NCBI RefSeq assembly: GCF_905221025.1
Contig: NZ_CAJNBL010000010.1
Location: 1 to 64,000 of the forward strand
From: Candidatus Nitrotoga fabula
GTDB taxonomy: Bacteria > Pseudomonadota > Gammaproteobacteria > Burkholderiales > Gallionellaceae
Direction: 5' to 3'
DNA: 64,000 bases
The position numbers and the translations under genes are program-made. Under the pieces are notes generated by a model. The model searched no databases. It saw only the letters and a list, made by a program, of their open reading frames with translations, and was not told the DNA's origin. The stretch's first letter is position 1. Each line of letters begins with the position of its first letter. Below, piece after piece: positions 27,080-38,930 of the stretch.

Positions 27080-28245
27080 CTGGAACCTTCATTTTGCAAC
27101 CCCAGATATGGCAGGATGGCATGTGCCGCTTTATGAGCATTGCCCTGCCGTAATAGTGTATGCATATTGTTAAGTATTGCCTCCAGTTCGGCAACGGCTT
27201 GCCTGTTGAAAACCCAGTTTAGCAGCGCTTGTGCAAGGTTTTCAGGAGTAGCCTCATTTTGCAGTAATTCCGGCACTATAAATTTCCCGGAAAGAATGTT
27301 CGGCAATCCAAAATAAGGCTGGTACGCCTTTGTTTTCAAAAACCAGTAAGACAGGGCTGGCATCTTGTAGGTAATCACCATGGGGCGCTTGAGCAGCGCA
27401 ACCTCAAGTGTGGCAGTACCTGAAGCAACCAGTACCACATCTGAAGCAGTAATCGCTTCGTGGGCATGACCAAACAGGATCCGGAAAGGCAAATCCTGGC
27501 CGCCGCAATGCCGCAGGATTTCCATAAAAATATGATGTGTTTCACTCGTCGCCAGAGGTACCAGAAAAATCGCCTCAGGCAAAGTTTTGAGAATCAGTCT
27601 TGCAGTATCAATATAGGTTGCAGCCAGCTGACTTACTTCACTCTGACGACTTCCCGGGAGAAACGCAAATATTTTGCCTTTTACCGGCAAGCGCATCTCT
27701 TTTCGTATCGCGTCCCTATCCGGCCTCTCAGGCAATATTTCAGCCAGGGGGTGACCGACATAGGTTACCGGAATACCAGCTTGCTCATATAGCGGTGCTT
27801 CAAAAGGAAACAGTGCAAGCATGTGCGTCACCGCCTTCCTGATCTTGTGAATTCGCTCACCGCGCCATGCCCAGATAGACGGACTGACATAATGCACTGT
27901 TGGAATCCCGCGCTCCTTAAGCTTTGACTCAAGACCCAGGTTAAAATCCGGTGCATCCACTCCAATGAAAACATCCGGCGGATGATCACTGAAATACGCC
28001 TGGAGCTTGCGGCGTATCCCCATAATTTCAAACAAATGCCTGAGCACTTCAACATATCCGCGAACCGCAAGCTTCTCCAGTGGAAACAATACTTGCATGC
28101 CGATTGCCTGCATTCTGGGGCCGCCGATACCGACAAAGCGTACGCCAGGCACAACCCGTTTCAGCTCTTCCATCAGATGACTGGCAAGCAAATCTCCAGA
28201 AGCTTCACCGGCAACAATACCGATCACTTTTACTGGCTGTGTCAT
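27076..28245 (-). CDS. lpxB: Lipid-A-disaccharide synthase
   Basis: GT19 glycosyltransferase that joins UDP-diacylglucosamine and lipid X to form the lipid A disaccharide at the inner membrane. [18 protein letters not shown] at the N-terminus and [34 protein letters not shown] and [18 protein letters not shown] are family signatures. 389 residues. Lies 9 bp after lpxA and overlaps rnhB. Confidence 0.96.
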   Translation of the reverse strand: MTQPVKVIGIVAGEASGDLLASHLMEELKRVVPGVRFVGIGGPRMQAIGMQVLFPLEKLAVRGYVEVLRHLFEIMGIRRKLQAYFSDHPPDVFIGVDAPDFNLGLESKLKERGIPTVHYVSPSIWAWRGERIHKIRKAVTHMLALFPFEAPLYEQAGIPVTYVGHPLAEILPERPDRDAIRKEMRLPVKGKIFAFLPGSRQSEVSQLAATYIDTARLILKTLPEAIFLVPLATSETHHIFMEILRHCGGQDLPFRILFGHAHEAITASDVVLVASGTATLEVALLKRPMVITYKMPALSYWFLKTKAYQPYFGLPNILSGKFIVPELLQNEATPENLAQALLNWVFNRQAVAELEAILNNMHTLLRQGNAHKAAHAILPYLGLQNEGSR

Positions 28246-28254
28246 ATAACAAAG

Positions 28255-29025
28255 TTAACGTAGGATACCGCGTTGCGAACGGCCAAGGAAATCAAGCAAT
28301 ACATGCAACTCTGGATATTTATCCGCTTGCTCGGAAATTCCTGCCTTCGCCTGCTCCAAGGACAGGCTAGATCTGTACAGGGTTTTATAAGCGCGTTTAA
28401 TGGCCATGATCGCGGCATCTGAAAATCCACGCCGCTTCAACCCGATAGAATTGATACCATGAGGAGCGGTCGGATTTCCTGCGGCGGTGACATAGGGGGG
28501 AACATCCTGAGAAAGCGCAGCCCCCATCCCGGTGATTGCGTGCATGCCAATTTGACAGAACTGATGTACCAGGGAAAACCCGCCCAGAATTGCGTAGTCT
28601 TCAATCCTGACGTGTCCGGCCAATGATGCGTTGTTGGCAAATATTGTATGACTGCCAACCTGGCAGTCATGTGCCAAATGCACATACGCCATGATCCAGT
28701 TATGATTCCCTACCCGCGTTACCCCGGCATCCTGTGAAGTACCAATATTAAATGTACAAAATTCACGAATTGTGTTGTTATCACCAATTTCCAGCCGAGT
28801 CGGCTCCCCTGCGTATTTCTTGTCCTGCGGGATTTCACCCAGCGAACAGAACTGAAAAATACGGTTGTTCTTCCCAATTCTGGTATGCCCGTCGATCACA
28901 ACATGAGGGCCAATATGCGTATTTTCGCCAATCTCGACATGCTGACCAATGATTGAATATGCACCTACCTCAACATTGTTTGCCAGTTTAGCGTCCGGAT
29001 GGATAAGAGCCGTCGGATGATGCAT
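28255..29025 (-). CDS. lpxA: UDP-N-acetylglucosamine O-acyltransferase
   Basis: First enzyme of lipid A synthesis, transferring a hydroxyacyl chain from ACP to UDP-GlcNAc. The left-handed beta-helix is visible as hexapeptide repeats ([20 protein letters not shown]). HLAHDC at residues 116-121 contains the catalytic His (His125 of E. coli). HQFCQIG and the C-terminal helical bundle complete 256 residues. Its ATG overlaps the fabZ stop by one base (TAATG). Confidence 0.97.
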   Translation of the reverse strand: MHHPTALIHPDAKLANNVEVGAYSIIGQHVEIGENTHIGPHVVIDGHTRIGKNNRIFQFCSLGEIPQDKKYAGEPTRLEIGDNNTIREFCTFNIGTSQDAGVTRVGNHNWIMAYVHLAHDCQVGSHTIFANNASLAGHVRIEDYAILGGFSLVHQFCQIGMHAITGMGAALSQDVPPYVTAAGNPTAPHGINSIGLKRRGFSDAAIMAIKRAYKTLYRSSLSLEQAKAGISEQADKYPELHVLLDFLGRSQRGILR

Positions 29026-29477
29026 TACAGTTCACGCACTGTACACATTAATTCGGCCTCTGCCACTGTCTGCCCGTCAACTTCGGCAGCAGTGGAAAAT
29101 TTCCACAAACCACGCATATTTCGAATAAACGATGCTTTCAGTATTAACTGATCCCCTGCAGTTACCGGCTTTTTGAAACGCGCTCCATCAATACCGACAA
29201 AATAATACGCCGACTTGTCGTCCGGTCTGGAATCCCTTGTCTTGAATGCGAGAATAATCGCAGCCTGTGCCATCGCCTCAATGGTCAATACCCCAGGCAT
29301 GACCGGATGATGCGGAAAATGACCGCCAAAAAATGGTTCATTGATCGTAACATTTTTAACAGCCACGATATCCTTGCCAGGCTCGCACGACAACACGCGA
29401 TCAACCAGCAAAAAAGGGAATCGATGCGGCAAATATTTCAGAACCTCGTATATATCCATTTGAGTGTCCGTGCTCAT
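29025..29477 (-). CDS. fabZ: 3-hydroxyacyl-ACP dehydratase FabZ
   Basis: Hot-dog fold dehydratase of fatty acid elongation. [14 protein letters not shown] and [20 protein letters not shown], which holds the active-site His, are diagnostic; the partner Glu lies in the long helix. 150 residues. Overlaps lpxD by ATGA and lpxA by one base, so lpxD-fabZ-lpxA form one translational unit that balances hydroxyacyl-ACP between phospholipid and lipid A. Confidence 0.97.
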   Translation of the reverse strand: MSTDTQMDIYEVLKYLPHRFPFLLVDRVLSCEPGKDIVAVKNVTINEPFFGGHFPHHPVMPGVLTIEAMAQAAIILAFKTRDSRPDDKSAYYFVGIDGARFKKPVTAGDQLILKASFIRNMRGLWKFSTAAEVDGQTVAEAELMCTVREL

Positions 29478-30517
29478 GAACCTTCCTTCCTCAATGTTTC
29501 CACCTCATGCTGCAGTGCTTTCAGTTTATTTGCCAGTTCATCCAGATGGCGCAGCTGAGCCGCATTTTTGCGCCACGTCTCATGCGAACTGAATGGAAAA
29601 ATTCCAGTGTAGGTACCGGGCTCACGAATGGATTTTCCGATCATCGTATAAGAAGAGATCTCTACATGATCCCCGATCTGGGTATGCCCCAGAATACCAG
29701 TGCCGCCACCAATTCGACAATGACGCCCAATAACCGCGCTCCCTGCTATCCCCACACATCCGGCAATGGCGGTATGGGCGCCGATACGGACATTGTGCGC
29801 CACCTGAATCAGGTTATCCAGCTTGACCCCTTCCTCAATCACAGTGTCGTCCAGTGCTCCACGGTCTATGGTTGTATTCGCACCGATTTCCACATCGTCA
29901 CCGATAACCACACGTCCGATCTGGGGAATTTTCAGCCAGCGGCCTTTATCCATGGCCAGACCAAATCCATCCCCGCCAATGACCACACCAGAGTGTACAA
30001 TCACCCTGCTTCCCAGTATACAATTGCTATATACCACCACATGTGGATGCAGAAGAGTATTGTCCTCTATGACTACCCTAGAGCCAATGCAACATCCTGC
30101 CATTACCGCACTGCCAGCCCCTACCCTGGAATCTGCTCCGACTACCACATTCGGACCAATATAGGCCCCAGGGTCAATATACGCACTTTCTTCAATCACA
30201 GCACTGGGATGAATACCGGAAGTGACTGGATCCGGAGGATTCAGGAAGGCTGAAACCTTAGCAAAATAAAGATAAGGATTATCGCTGACAATACGGGGCA
30301 GCTGCGTTGATTCCGCATCTGCCGCACCGACTATAATTGCGCTGGCACCGGTACTGGCCAAGAACGGGCGATATTTACCACTTGCCAGAAAGGTAAGATG
30401 TCCTGCCTGCGCGTTTTCCAGCGTAGCAATTTGATGAATGACTGCCTCGGAATCCCCCAGCAATCGGCCTCCGAAGCGCTTTGCTATTTCATTAAGACTA
30501 TATTCCGCCCTCTTCAT
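29474..30517 (-). CDS. lpxD: UDP-3-O-acylglucosamine N-acyltransferase
   Basis: Third enzyme of lipid A synthesis. An N-terminal uridine-binding domain ([16 protein letters not shown]) is followed by a beta-helix with many hexapeptide repeats and the motif [17 protein letters not shown] around the lipid/UDP site; a C-terminal helix ends the 347-residue protein. Overlaps fabZ by ATGA. Confidence 0.97.
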   Translation of the reverse strand: MKRAEYSLNEIAKRFGGRLLGDSEAVIHQIATLENAQAGHLTFLASGKYRPFLASTGASAIIVGAADAESTQLPRIVSDNPYLYFAKVSAFLNPPDPVTSGIHPSAVIEESAYIDPGAYIGPNVVVGADSRVGAGSAVMAGCCIGSRVVIEDNTLLHPHVVVYSNCILGSRVIVHSGVVIGGDGFGLAMDKGRWLKIPQIGRVVIGDDVEIGANTTIDRGALDDTVIEEGVKLDNLIQVAHNVRIGAHTAIAGCVGIAGSAVIGRHCRIGGGTGILGHTQIGDHVEISSYTMIGKSIREPGTYTGIFPFSSHETWRKNAAQLRHLDELANKLKALQHEVETLRKEGS

Positions 30518-30541
30518 AGAATTCTGGCAGCTTGCGACACT

Positions 30542-31045
30542 TTATTTTTCATTCGCCATATATTTCAGGACTTTTTCAGTAATATCAATATTGGGATTAC
30601 GATACACCGCTTCTTGCAAAATCAGATCATATTTTTCTTTTTCTGCCAGGGTCTGAATGGCTTTATTGGCATGTTCCAGAATAATTGCCATTTCTTCATT
30701 TTTACGCAGATTCAAATCTTCACTGAAGCTACGCTGCAGGCGCTGCAAATTCATATTCAGATTGGCCAATTCACGTTCCTTGTTACGTTTTTCAGCTTCC
30801 GGAACCGTCAATCCTTCCTTTTCTATGAAAGTCTGCAGATCTCTCCCCTGCTTGATCATTTTTTTGATCTCCTGGTCACGTGCAGAAAATTCCTTCTCGA
30901 TTCGTTTTTCTGCCTTCACAGCAGGAGCAGATTCGCGCAGAACACGCTCGGTATTGACTATGCCAACCCGAAAATCAGCCGCAAATGACTGGGCACATCC
31001 AAGAACCAGCAATATATGTAAAAATTTTATTCCCGGAATTTTCAT
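30542..31045 (-). CDS. skp: Periplasmic OmpH/Skp-like chaperone
   Basis: A 167-residue periplasmic chaperone for outer-membrane proteins. A signal peptide with hydrophobic core FLHILLVLGCAQSFA (cleavage after AQSFA) precedes VGIVNTERVLRESAPA and a long charged coiled-coil region forming the tentacles. Located between bamA and lpxD as in most proteobacteria. Confidence 0.93.
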   Translation of the reverse strand: MKIPGIKFLHILLVLGCAQSFAADFRVGIVNTERVLRESAPAVKAEKRIEKEFSARDQEIKKMIKQGRDLQTFIEKEGLTVPEAEKRNKERELANLNMNLQRLQRSFSEDLNLRKNEEMAIILEHANKAIQTLAEKEKYDLILQEAVYRNPNIDITEKVLKYMANEK

Positions 31046-31076
31046 CTTTATCTCCTAACCAAATTCCTAACCAAAT

Positions 31077-33365
31077 TTAAAATAGTGTGCCTAGCGTAAA
31101 CTGGAACGCCTGCAGCCTATCACCCGGTTTCTCATTTAACGGCATCCCAATGCTAACTTTAAGTGGCCCCATCGGTGATACCCATATGACGGCCAGACCC
31201 GTAGTATAACGCAAGTTGTCGGTTAATCCCGTTTCTGCCACGCCCCATACCGAACCGGCATCCACAAAAACACTCATGCGTACTGATCTGTCTTTTCCCA
31301 TCCCAGGCATCGGAAATAACAACTCAGCATTTCCGATCAAACGTCTGGTTCCCCCCAAGGAATTATTGTAACCATTAGCGGTGTCGCGTGGTCCTAGGGC
31401 AAATGGTTTATACCCGCGCACCGAACCGGGCCCACCTGCATAAAAATTCTTGAAGAACGGCACGGGGTTGCCGCCATAACCGTCCGCGTATCCAGCTTCC
31501 CCATTGATCATGAAAGTGAAGTTATCGGTTATCGGATGAAACCAGGAATGCTGGTATGTAAGTTTATAAAATTGCTGATCCGCAACTGGCAAGGCAACTT
31601 CCACAAATGCACGCTGCACCATTCCTGCCGTAGTCCAAATGGCGCTGTCCCGGCTATCCTGACTCCAGCCAACGGAAGCCAGCAGATTGGTTGTGGAAGG
31701 GCCATAGAATTTTACATAGTCCTTCATCTGCGAAGAACTGAGCTCGGTGAGCGTCAGGTCAGTATTCTCTGCGGAGATGGCATAATGAGTATGCTCAAAA
31801 TCGCTGATCGGCACACCAATACGCATCCCTCCTCCTATAGTAGAAGACAAGTATGGCGCAAGAGCAGTATATGTTGCATTTATATCCCGCTTAAAGATGT
31901 CAAATCCCTGACTGACTCCATTGTCAGTGTAATAAGGGTTCGTATAGGAAAGCGAATAGATTTGGTTAATTTTTCCGGTATTCACCTGGGCAGTCAGGTT
32001 CTTGCCTGTCCCGAATAAATTGCGCTGTGTTACCGAACCAGTGAATACCAGCCCAACAGTACTGGACATCCCTGCACCAATTGAAAAATTGCCCGTGGAT
32101 TTTTCCTTTACGGTCATACTGACATCCAGCTGGTCATTGACGCCCGGCACAGGAAGAGTTTCAACATTCACTTCACTAAAGAAGTCCAGACGGTCTACTT
32201 TTTGCTTGGACCTCTTAATCTTGGCCGTTGAGTACCATGCGCCCTCCATTTGGCGGAATTCACGCCTGATTACTTCATCACGGGTTTTAGTATTCCCTGA
32301 AATATCAATATGCCGCACATAAGCTCTAGATCCAGGATCGACCATAAAGGTAAATCCAACTTGATGTTTTTCTTTATTCACATCCGGAACCGCATTGACA
32401 TTCGCAAAGGCATAACCATCCTCACCAAGACGGTCACTGATTTGCTTGCTCGAGTCGGTCAGTTCTTTCCGGGAAAAAACATCACCCGTTTTTATCTTGA
32501 TTAATTTACGTGCCTCTTCATGAGACAAGATATTCTCGGGCCCTGCCACGTTTACCTCGGAAACAGAATACTTGGGGCCCTCTGTCAGATTAACCGTAAT
32601 GTAGATATGCTCTTTATCCGGCGTGATAGATACCTGGGTGGAATCTATCGAAAACTCGAGATACCCCGAATCCAGATAAAAAGAACGTATGGATTCCAGA
32701 TCAGCAGACAGTTTCTGTTTGGAATATTGATCGTTTTTCGTAAACCAGCTGATCCAGTTTGGTGTATCCAGTTGCATCAGGCTCCTCAGTTTTTTTTCAC
32801 TGAAAGCACGATTGCCAATAATGTTAATATTCTTGATCTTGGAAGTTTCACCTTCTGTCACATTAAAAACGAGAGCAACACGATTACGGTCGAGCTCGGT
32901 AACAGAGGTATTGACTAACACACCGTATTTCCCTTTAGCCACGTACTGGCGCTTAAGTTCCTGCTCAGCCTTATCCAGCGCAGATTTGTCGAAAATACGA
33001 CCATCCGCCAATCCAAGTGATTTCAGATTTTCACGCAAGGTATCCTTTGGGATATCTTTGACGCCGTTAATTTCAACACTGGCAATGGATGGACGTTCGT
33101 TCACCAGAACGATTAACACGCCTTGCCTCACTTCAAGGCGAACATCCTTGAAAAAACCGGTCGCAAACAAAGCACGGATTGCAGCTGCTGCATGCTCATC
33201 ATCCAGTGTGTCACCAACCTTGACCGGCAAATAGCTGAATACCGTTCCTGCTTCTGTTCGTTGTATCCCTTCAACACGAATATCTTTCACCTCGAAGGGC
33301 TCGATAGCCTTGGCAGACACAGTAGATAAAAGCAGCACCAGGCCCGCTAGAATTTTTAATTTCAT
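31077..33365 (-). CDS. bamA: Outer-membrane protein assembly factor BamA
   Basis: Central pore of the BAM machine that folds beta-barrel proteins into the outer membrane. Signal peptide MKLKILAGLVLLLSTVSAKA, five POTRA domains in roughly residues 22-425 (first begins FEVKDIRVEGIQR), then a 16-stranded barrel containing YAGGPGSVRGYKPFALGPRD, whose VRGY is the conserved lid-lock loop motif. The C-terminal residue is Phe (LGTLF), the normal beta-signal. 762 residues. Confidence 0.97.
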   Translation of the reverse strand: MKLKILAGLVLLLSTVSAKAIEPFEVKDIRVEGIQRTEAGTVFSYLPVKVGDTLDDEHAAAAIRALFATGFFKDVRLEVRQGVLIVLVNERPSIASVEINGVKDIPKDTLRENLKSLGLADGRIFDKSALDKAEQELKRQYVAKGKYGVLVNTSVTELDRNRVALVFNVTEGETSKIKNINIIGNRAFSEKKLRSLMQLDTPNWISWFTKNDQYSKQKLSADLESIRSFYLDSGYLEFSIDSTQVSITPDKEHIYITVNLTEGPKYSVSEVNVAGPENILSHEEARKLIKIKTGDVFSRKELTDSSKQISDRLGEDGYAFANVNAVPDVNKEKHQVGFTFMVDPGSRAYVRHIDISGNTKTRDEVIRREFRQMEGAWYSTAKIKRSKQKVDRLDFFSEVNVETLPVPGVNDQLDVSMTVKEKSTGNFSIGAGMSSTVGLVFTGSVTQRNLFGTGKNLTAQVNTGKINQIYSLSYTNPYYTDNGVSQGFDIFKRDINATYTALAPYLSSTIGGGMRIGVPISDFEHTHYAISAENTDLTLTELSSSQMKDYVKFYGPSTTNLLASVGWSQDSRDSAIWTTAGMVQRAFVEVALPVADQQFYKLTYQHSWFHPITDNFTFMINGEAGYADGYGGNPVPFFKNFYAGGPGSVRGYKPFALGPRDTANGYNNSLGGTRRLIGNAELLFPMPGMGKDRSVRMSVFVDAGSVWGVAETGLTDNLRYTTGLAVIWVSPMGPLKVSIGMPLNEKPGDRLQAFQFTLGTLF

Positions 33366-33378
33366 TTATTGTTTCAAC

Positions 33379-34731
33379 CTAAAACAGGCGGCTAATGTCG
33401 TTCAAGAATGCTAGAGCCATTAAGGTAACAAGTAATGCAATGCCAATTTTCTGTCCGACAATCCATGCATTGTCAGACATTGGACTACCCTTGATCAGCT
33501 CAACAGTATAATACAGCAAATGCCCTCCATCCAATAAGGGAATGGGAAGCAAATTCAATACTCCCAGACTAATGCTTATCAGCGCAAGAAAATTTACATA
33601 TGCAACCAGGCCCATTTGTACAGACTGACCGGCATAATCGGCAATGGTTATCGGACCGCTCAGATTTTTCAGCGACATTTGTCCTGTTACCATTTTTCCT
33701 AACGCCTTCAAGCTAACTTTGGCAATTTCCAGTGTTTTACGTGCCGCATGAAACAAAGCCGGAAGCGGTGCATAACGTACTTCCTCCATTAATAAATCAA
33801 ATTCCCGACGGTCTACGTAAGGCGCAGCACCAATCTTTCCCACTGTCATATTTTCTTCACTGATTACTTCCGGAGTTAGGTGAAATACCGATATATTCCC
33901 GTTCCGCTCAATTTCCAGTTGCAGTGGCTTTCCTGGATGACTACGCACTTCTTGCACCAGTTCATTCCAGCTCTCCATGTACTTGCCATCCACACGCAGA
34001 ATTTTATCTTTCGGAAGTAGTCCGGCACGCTGAGCAACCCCATCTTTTACCAGATCACCGATCACAGGAGGAATCAAAGGCTGGTAAGGCTGCAGGCCAA
34101 GTGCCTGCAAAAAATTCTCCCCCAATGCATCCGGAGTCAGCCCCTCCAGATTGAGCAAGTGCCTGACTGTATCTCCTTCTTGGGTTCGTACTTCAATCCG
34201 TGCTTCAGGTACTCCCTCTAATGCAAGATCCAACAGCATCCAGCTGACCTGCTCCCAACCCAGAACAGGTTGTTCATTGATGCTGACGATGGTTTCATGT
34301 GACTGGAGCTGCGCTGCTGCCGCCGCAGTATCCGGCACTACCTCTCCAATCACAGGTTTGAGGGTTGGCACTCCATAAATAAATAGTGCCCAGAACATCA
34401 TAATGGCCAACAGGAGATTGGCGACAGGTCCGGCAACGACGATAGCCATCCGCCGCAGTACAGGCTGACGGTTGAACGCGAGATTCAGCTCATGGGCCGG
34501 CACCTTCCCCTCTCGTTCATCCAGCATTTTCACATAGCCACCCAAGGGGATCGCGGAAACCACCCAGTCCGTATCGCTATTTGCAAAGCGCTTGGTAAAC
34601 AGCACCTTGCCAAATCCAACCGAAAAACGCAATACCTTGACCCCGCACATTCTGGCCACCCAATAATGTCCCAATTCATGGAACACAACCAGAATTACAA
34701 TGGCCGTTATAAACGCCAGAAGTGTGGTCAC
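33379..34731 (-). CDS. rseP: Site-2 protease RseP
   Basis: Inner-membrane zinc protease of regulated intramembrane proteolysis, cutting anti-sigma factors such as RseA and remnant signal peptides. HELGH is at about residues 18-22; two PDZ-like regions fill the middle ([20 protein letters not shown] and [19 protein letters not shown]), and [16 protein letters not shown] near the C-terminus carries the third zinc ligand. 450 residues. ATGA overlap with dxr. Confidence 0.95.
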   Translation of the reverse strand: MTTLLAFITAIVILVVFHELGHYWVARMCGVKVLRFSVGFGKVLFTKRFANSDTDWVVSAIPLGGYVKMLDEREGKVPAHELNLAFNRQPVLRRMAIVVAGPVANLLLAIMMFWALFIYGVPTLKPVIGEVVPDTAAAAAQLQSHETIVSINEQPVLGWEQVSWMLLDLALEGVPEARIEVRTQEGDTVRHLLNLEGLTPDALGENFLQALGLQPYQPLIPPVIGDLVKDGVAQRAGLLPKDKILRVDGKYMESWNELVQEVRSHPGKPLQLEIERNGNISVFHLTPEVISEENMTVGKIGAAPYVDRREFDLLMEEVRYAPLPALFHAARKTLEIAKVSLKALGKMVTGQMSLKNLSGPITIADYAGQSVQMGLVAYVNFLALISISLGVLNLLPIPLLDGGHLLYYTVELIKGSPMSDNAWIVGQKIGIALLVTLMALAFLNDISRLF

Positions 34732-35936
34732 GAAACGAAACTCGCAGACTGGATCAATTCGTTGGCCATCATGCGCGCAGCTGCATCAGCTGCAAGCACA
34801 TCCTCCAGCACATCGACTTCAGATACTGGCAAATTGGCCAGAACCTGTTCTATTAAACGTGGAATAGCAAGAAAAGAAATACGCTTTTCCAGGAATGCAA
34901 ACACAGCCACCTCATTGGCTGCATTCAACACCGCAGGGGATGTCCCACCTGTTCGCAGCGCTTGATAGGCCAAACCAAGACCCGGGAAACGTACCAAATC
35001 CGGGGCAATAAAATTGAATGTAGCCACCTTAAACAAATCCAATGGTTCCACACCAGCTTCAATTCGTTCTGGATAGGCAAGCCCATAGGCAATCGGCGTC
35101 CGCATGTCTGGATTACCCAGCTGCGCCAGCACCGAACCATCCACATACTGCACAAGCGAATGAATAATGCTTTGAGGATGCACAACGACCTGGATCGCCT
35201 CGGCGGGAGCATTAAAAAGCCAGTAAGCCTCAATCACTTCCAGCCCTTTGTTGATCATGGTGGCGGAATCAACTGAAATCTTGCGCCCCATTGCCCAGTT
35301 GGGATGTGCGCATGCTTGCTCCGGTGTAACATGTCGCAACGCGGACAACGTACTATTAAAGAAAGGGCCGCCCGATGCAGTTAGCAAAATTTTACTGACC
35401 CCACTGGCAGCGAGGCTGTTCCCTCGGTAGCATGAATAATCATGTGGTAACGCCTGAAAAATCGCATTATGCTCGCTATCAATCGGCAGCAGTGTGGCTC
35501 CATTTTTTTGCACTGCATCCATGAACACGCGCCCTGACATTACCAGCACTTCTTTGTTTGCCAAAAGAATTTTTTTACCGGCACGCGCAGCCGCCAATGT
35601 AGGACGCAAACCTGCAGCACCAACAATAGCTGCCATCACGGTATCAACCTCGGGCAACGATGCGACTTGTTCCAGTGCTTCAATACCGCATAACACCTCT
35701 ACATCCAGTCCGGTTTCGGCAATGCGCTGCTCTAGGCGTGCAGCTGCTGCATCATCCATCAATACGGCATAACGCGGAGAAAACCGGACACATTGATCAA
35801 ACAGAACATCATCACGACTCTGTGCGGTCAACGCCTGTACCCGATATCGTTCCGAATGCCGGGCAACCACATCCAATGTGCTGGTTCCAATACTTCCGGT
35901 AGAACCCAGAATAGTCAGGTAACGAACTCCCATCAT
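34728..35936 (-). CDS. dxr: 1-deoxy-D-xylulose 5-phosphate reductoisomerase
   Basis: NADPH-dependent second step of the MEP pathway to isoprenoids, which feeds undecaprenyl phosphate, quinones and the squalene made by hpnCDE in this window. [14 protein letters not shown] is the NADPH site; [12 protein letters not shown] and [10 protein letters not shown] carry catalytic/metal residues (Asp-Ser-Glu), and SASGGPF-type TASGGPFF follows. 402 residues. Overlaps cdsA and rseP by ATGA. Confidence 0.97.
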   Translation of the reverse strand: MMGVRYLTILGSTGSIGTSTLDVVARHSERYRVQALTAQSRDDVLFDQCVRFSPRYAVLMDDAAAARLEQRIAETGLDVEVLCGIEALEQVASLPEVDTVMAAIVGAAGLRPTLAAARAGKKILLANKEVLVMSGRVFMDAVQKNGATLLPIDSEHNAIFQALPHDYSCYRGNSLAASGVSKILLTASGGPFFNSTLSALRHVTPEQACAHPNWAMGRKISVDSATMINKGLEVIEAYWLFNAPAEAIQVVVHPQSIIHSLVQYVDGSVLAQLGNPDMRTPIAYGLAYPERIEAGVEPLDLFKVATFNFIAPDLVRFPGLGLAYQALRTGGTSPAVLNAANEVAVFAFLEKRISFLAIPRLIEQVLANLPVSEVDVLEDVLAADAAARMMANELIQSASFVS

Positions 35937-36766
35937 GCGAGCCTTTGATACAGCATCAGCATTGCTGCCAATGGTAATGTGGAGGTCAATGCATCAATGC
36001 GGTCCAGCAATCCGCCGTGGCCAGGCAATAACGCACCACTATCCTTGACACCAGCCTGTCGCTTCATGGCCGATTCGAACAAGTCTCCGATAACCGCCAA
36101 TCCTACCCATCCCCACGCAGCCATCAATACTCCAGGCATAGCCCCGTTAATAACAGAAAAATCCATCTTCCAGGCAATCAGTAACACATAAACCGTTACC
36201 CCAATCAACGCACCCAGCACTCCCTCCCATGTTTTACCGGGGCTAACATTAGGCGCAAGCTTGTGCTTGCCAAATTTGCGTCCACTGAAATAAGCAGAAG
36301 TGTCAGCTACCCATACCAGCCCCATAACTGCCAGCAACCACCAGGGACCTTGCTCACGCAAATCAATCATCGCCAAACCAGTCGGAATCAGAATGATCCA
36401 CCCAACCAGCATTAACAAAAACGGTATGTGTACTTGCCAAGCAGCATACAACCAAAGAGGAACAATAATCAGCCATAGCAACGCTGACATCCCGTATATC
36501 AGGAAATGCAACGGTTCTTGCAGGATTGGATAGTATATGTCAAACCATACGATAAGCCCCATCATGAAGATGGTCAGCCACAGGTAGGCATGAATACCCT
36601 GATTTGACAGCCTGGACAAACGAGCCCATTCCAATGCACCTTGCATTACCATGATTAGTACCAGAACGGACCATCCTAAAGCAGGCAACAGAAAAAGAGC
36701 TGAAAGAAACAACACCAACAGCAGAATTGCTGTAATGGCACGTTGTTTAATCACCTGTTCGACCAC
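35933..36766 (-). CDS. cdsA: Phosphatidate cytidylyltransferase
   Basis: Makes CDP-diacylglycerol from phosphatidate and CTP at the inner membrane. Several hydrophobic helices and the C-terminal signature [18 protein letters not shown] followed by [14 protein letters not shown] are diagnostic. The start GTG at 36766 is chosen because GGAGG stands 9 nt upstream; it gives 277 residues and overlaps uppS by 20 bp. An ATG 10 codons upstream (36796) has no comparable ribosome-binding site. Confidence 0.93.
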   Translation of the reverse strand: MVEQVIKQRAITAILLLVLFLSALFLLPALGWSVLVLIMVMQGALEWARLSRLSNQGIHAYLWLTIFMMGLIVWFDIYYPILQEPLHFLIYGMSALLWLIIVPLWLYAAWQVHIPFLLMLVGWIILIPTGLAMIDLREQGPWWLLAVMGLVWVADTSAYFSGRKFGKHKLAPNVSPGKTWEGVLGALIGVTVYVLLIAWKMDFSVINGAMPGVLMAAWGWVGLAVIGDLFESAMKRQAGVKDSGALLPGHGGLLDRIDALTSTLPLAAMLMLYQRLA

Positions 36767-37526
36767 TTTGCATTCCCTCCTCCCGGACCTGCTCACTAGT
36801 GCGGCCGAACCGACGTTCGCGCTCGCGATAGGAGTGGATTGCCAACTTCAATGCCTCGGCATCGAAGGATGGCCACAAAATATCGGTGAAATACAATTCG
36901 GTATAGGCCAACTGCCATAACATGAAATTACTAATTCGCTTTTCACCACCAGTGCGAATGAACAAATCCGGCTCGGGTGCATAGCTAATGGAAAGATAGG
37001 CCTCTAGATCTTCCTCTTTAAAACGGTTCATCCGCTCCGGGTGTGCTTGCAACATTTTCTGCATGGCTTGCATTACATCCCAGCGGCCACCGTAATCTGC
37101 AGCAACCGTGAGTGTCAAGCTGGAATTATTTGATGTTAATTGCTCCGCATCACTAATGCGTCGCTTGAGATTTTCATCAAAGCGGCTTCGATCGCCTATT
37201 ACTTTTAATCGAATGTCATTTTCATGTAATTTTGATACTTCTCGTTCAAGCATTTTGAGAAAAAGTTGCATCAGAAAAGAAACCTCTTCCTGCGGACGCC
37301 GCCAATTCTCACTGCTGAAAGCGAACAGGGTCAAATAGCTTACCCCAAGTTCACGGCATTCTTTCACAATCTCGCGCACTGTTTCCATACCTCGCTGATG
37401 ACCCGCAACGCGAGGCAAAAATCGCTGTTTCGCCCAGCGACCGTTGCCATCCATGATAATGGCAATATGACATGGTATTGGATTTGTATTTGGAACGGCG
37501 CGTGCAGAGCTCTGAAATAACGCCAT
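36747..37526 (-). CDS. uppS: Undecaprenyl diphosphate synthase
   Basis: Cis-prenyltransferase that builds the C55 lipid carrier for peptidoglycan and O-antigen. IIMDGNGRWAKQR holds the catalytic Asp and GRWA signature; YLTLFAFSSENWRRP and the C-terminal PEPDLFIRTGGEKRISNFML, then LWQLAYTELYFT are family motifs. The start MALFQSSARA at 37526 gives 259 residues, the usual length; the upstream open frame is non-coding. Confidence 0.96.
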   Translation of the reverse strand: MALFQSSARAVPNTNPIPCHIAIIMDGNGRWAKQRFLPRVAGHQRGMETVREIVKECRELGVSYLTLFAFSSENWRRPQEEVSFLMQLFLKMLEREVSKLHENDIRLKVIGDRSRFDENLKRRISDAEQLTSNNSSLTLTVAADYGGRWDVMQAMQKMLQAHPERMNRFKEEDLEAYLSISYAPEPDLFIRTGGEKRISNFMLWQLAYTELYFTDILWPSFDAEALKLAIHSYRERERRFGRTSEQVREEGMQSGRTGD

Positions 37527-37629
37527 CACGACTCTCTGGAAGAATCTTGGGACACCTGCAACCTTGTGAATCTCACAAGTGAGCAATCTGCCCACTTTTT
37601 CATGATATACGCCCCATATAACAATATGG

Positions 37630-38187
37630 CTAAACTGCCATCAGATCTGCTTCTTTTAATTGCAGCAGCTTATCCACTTCTGCTACAAAATGATCCGTAA
37701 GTTTCTGCACCTCATCTTGCCCACGGTGTTCTTCATCCGTACTAATCTCTTTATCCTTGATCATTTTTTTAAGTTGCTCATTGGCATCCCGACGTATATT
37801 ACGTATGGCAACCTTGGCGTTCTCTGACTCGCCACGCACAATTTTTATCAAATCGCGACGACGCTCTTCAGTCAGCATTGGCATGGGAATCCGGATCAAA
37901 TCTCCATGAGTCGCCGGATTCAATCCAAGATCCGCGGAGCGGATCGCTTTTTCAATCGCAGCTATCATATTTTTCTCCCATGGTTGCACTCCGATTGTCC
38001 TGGCATCAATCAGCGTTACATTGGCAACCTGACTAATCAATATTGGATTGCCATAATATTCCACTGTCACATGATCCAGAATACCCGTATGTGCCCTACC
38101 GGTTCGCACCTTACTAAAATCCGCCTTAAGCGTTTCTAACGATTTTGCCATTTTCTGCTCAGCATTTTTTTTGACAGCAGCAATCAT
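37630..38187 (-). CDS. frr: Ribosome recycling factor
   Basis: Splits post-termination ribosomes together with EF-G. The 185-residue product from [13 protein letters not shown] has the RRF signature [20 protein letters not shown] and PLTEERR-type [15 protein letters not shown] longer open frame upstream overlaps pyrH and is discarded. Confidence 0.96.
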   Translation of the reverse strand: MIAAVKKNAEQKMAKSLETLKADFSKVRTGRAHTGILDHVTVEYYGNPILISQVANVTLIDARTIGVQPWEKNMIAAIEKAIRSADLGLNPATHGDLIRIPMPMLTEERRRDLIKIVRGESENAKVAIRNIRRDANEQLKKMIKDKEISTDEEHRGQDEVQKLTDHFVAEVDKLLQLKEADLMAV

Positions 38188-38203
38188 CCCCTCTTGTCCT
38201 CTC

Positions 38204-38926
38204 TCAATAACAATGTACCAGCGTTCCCTCATCCTCACCCATCACTACTCTCTTCAGTGCATCATGCTTGAATATACTGAATACAATTATAGGCAAGCGC
38301 TGGTCGCGGCATAAAGTCAGTGCCGTCGCATCCATGACCTTGAAATTTTTACTTATCGCTTCATCGAAACTCACTTTCTGATAACGAACAGCAGCAGGAT
38401 CCAGCTTCGGATCAGCGGTATAAACCCCGTCCACCTTAGTCGCCTTAATGACCACCTCCGCATCCATTTCTACGCCACGCAGTGCTGCGGCAGTATCGGT
38501 AGTGAAGAATGGATTTCCTGTACCTGCAGCAAATATCACCACTTTTCCATCTTCCAGGTAACGCAATGCCTTGCCCCTGATAAACGGTTCAGCAACCTGC
38601 TCCAAATTAAGCGCCGATTGCACCCGGCAGTCCAAACCAGAGCGTTTCATCGCGTCCTGCAAAGCCATGGCATTCATCACGGTGGCCAGCATTCCCATAT
38701 AATCAGCAGTTGCACGATCCATTCCTTCCGCGGCAGGGGCAACCCCACGGAAGATGTTGCCACCACCAATCACGACCGCCACCTGTATACCCAGACCGAC
38801 CACCTCGCCAATTTCTCTGACGATACGTTCAATCACTGCTCGATTGATACCATGAGTGTCATCGCCCATTAGTGCTTCCCCTGACAGTTTCAGGAGAATT
38901 CGCTTATATACTGGAACGACTGACAT
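38204..38926 (-). CDS. pyrH: Uridylate kinase
   Basis: Hexameric UMP kinase of the amino-acid-kinase fold. [14 protein letters not shown] at the N-terminus, [11 protein letters not shown], and [16 protein letters not shown] are diagnostic. 240 residues. It begins 4 bp after tsf. Confidence 0.97.
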   Translation of the reverse strand: MSVVPVYKRILLKLSGEALMGDDTHGINRAVIERIVREIGEVVGLGIQVAVVIGGGNIFRGVAPAAEGMDRATADYMGMLATVMNAMALQDAMKRSGLDCRVQSALNLEQVAEPFIRGKALRYLEDGKVVIFAAGTGNPFFTTDTAAALRGVEMDAEVVIKATKVDGVYTADPKLDPAAVRYQKVSFDEAISKNFKVMDATALTLCRDQRLPIIVFSIFKHDALKRVVMGEDEGTLVHCY

Positions 38927-38930
38927 TTAT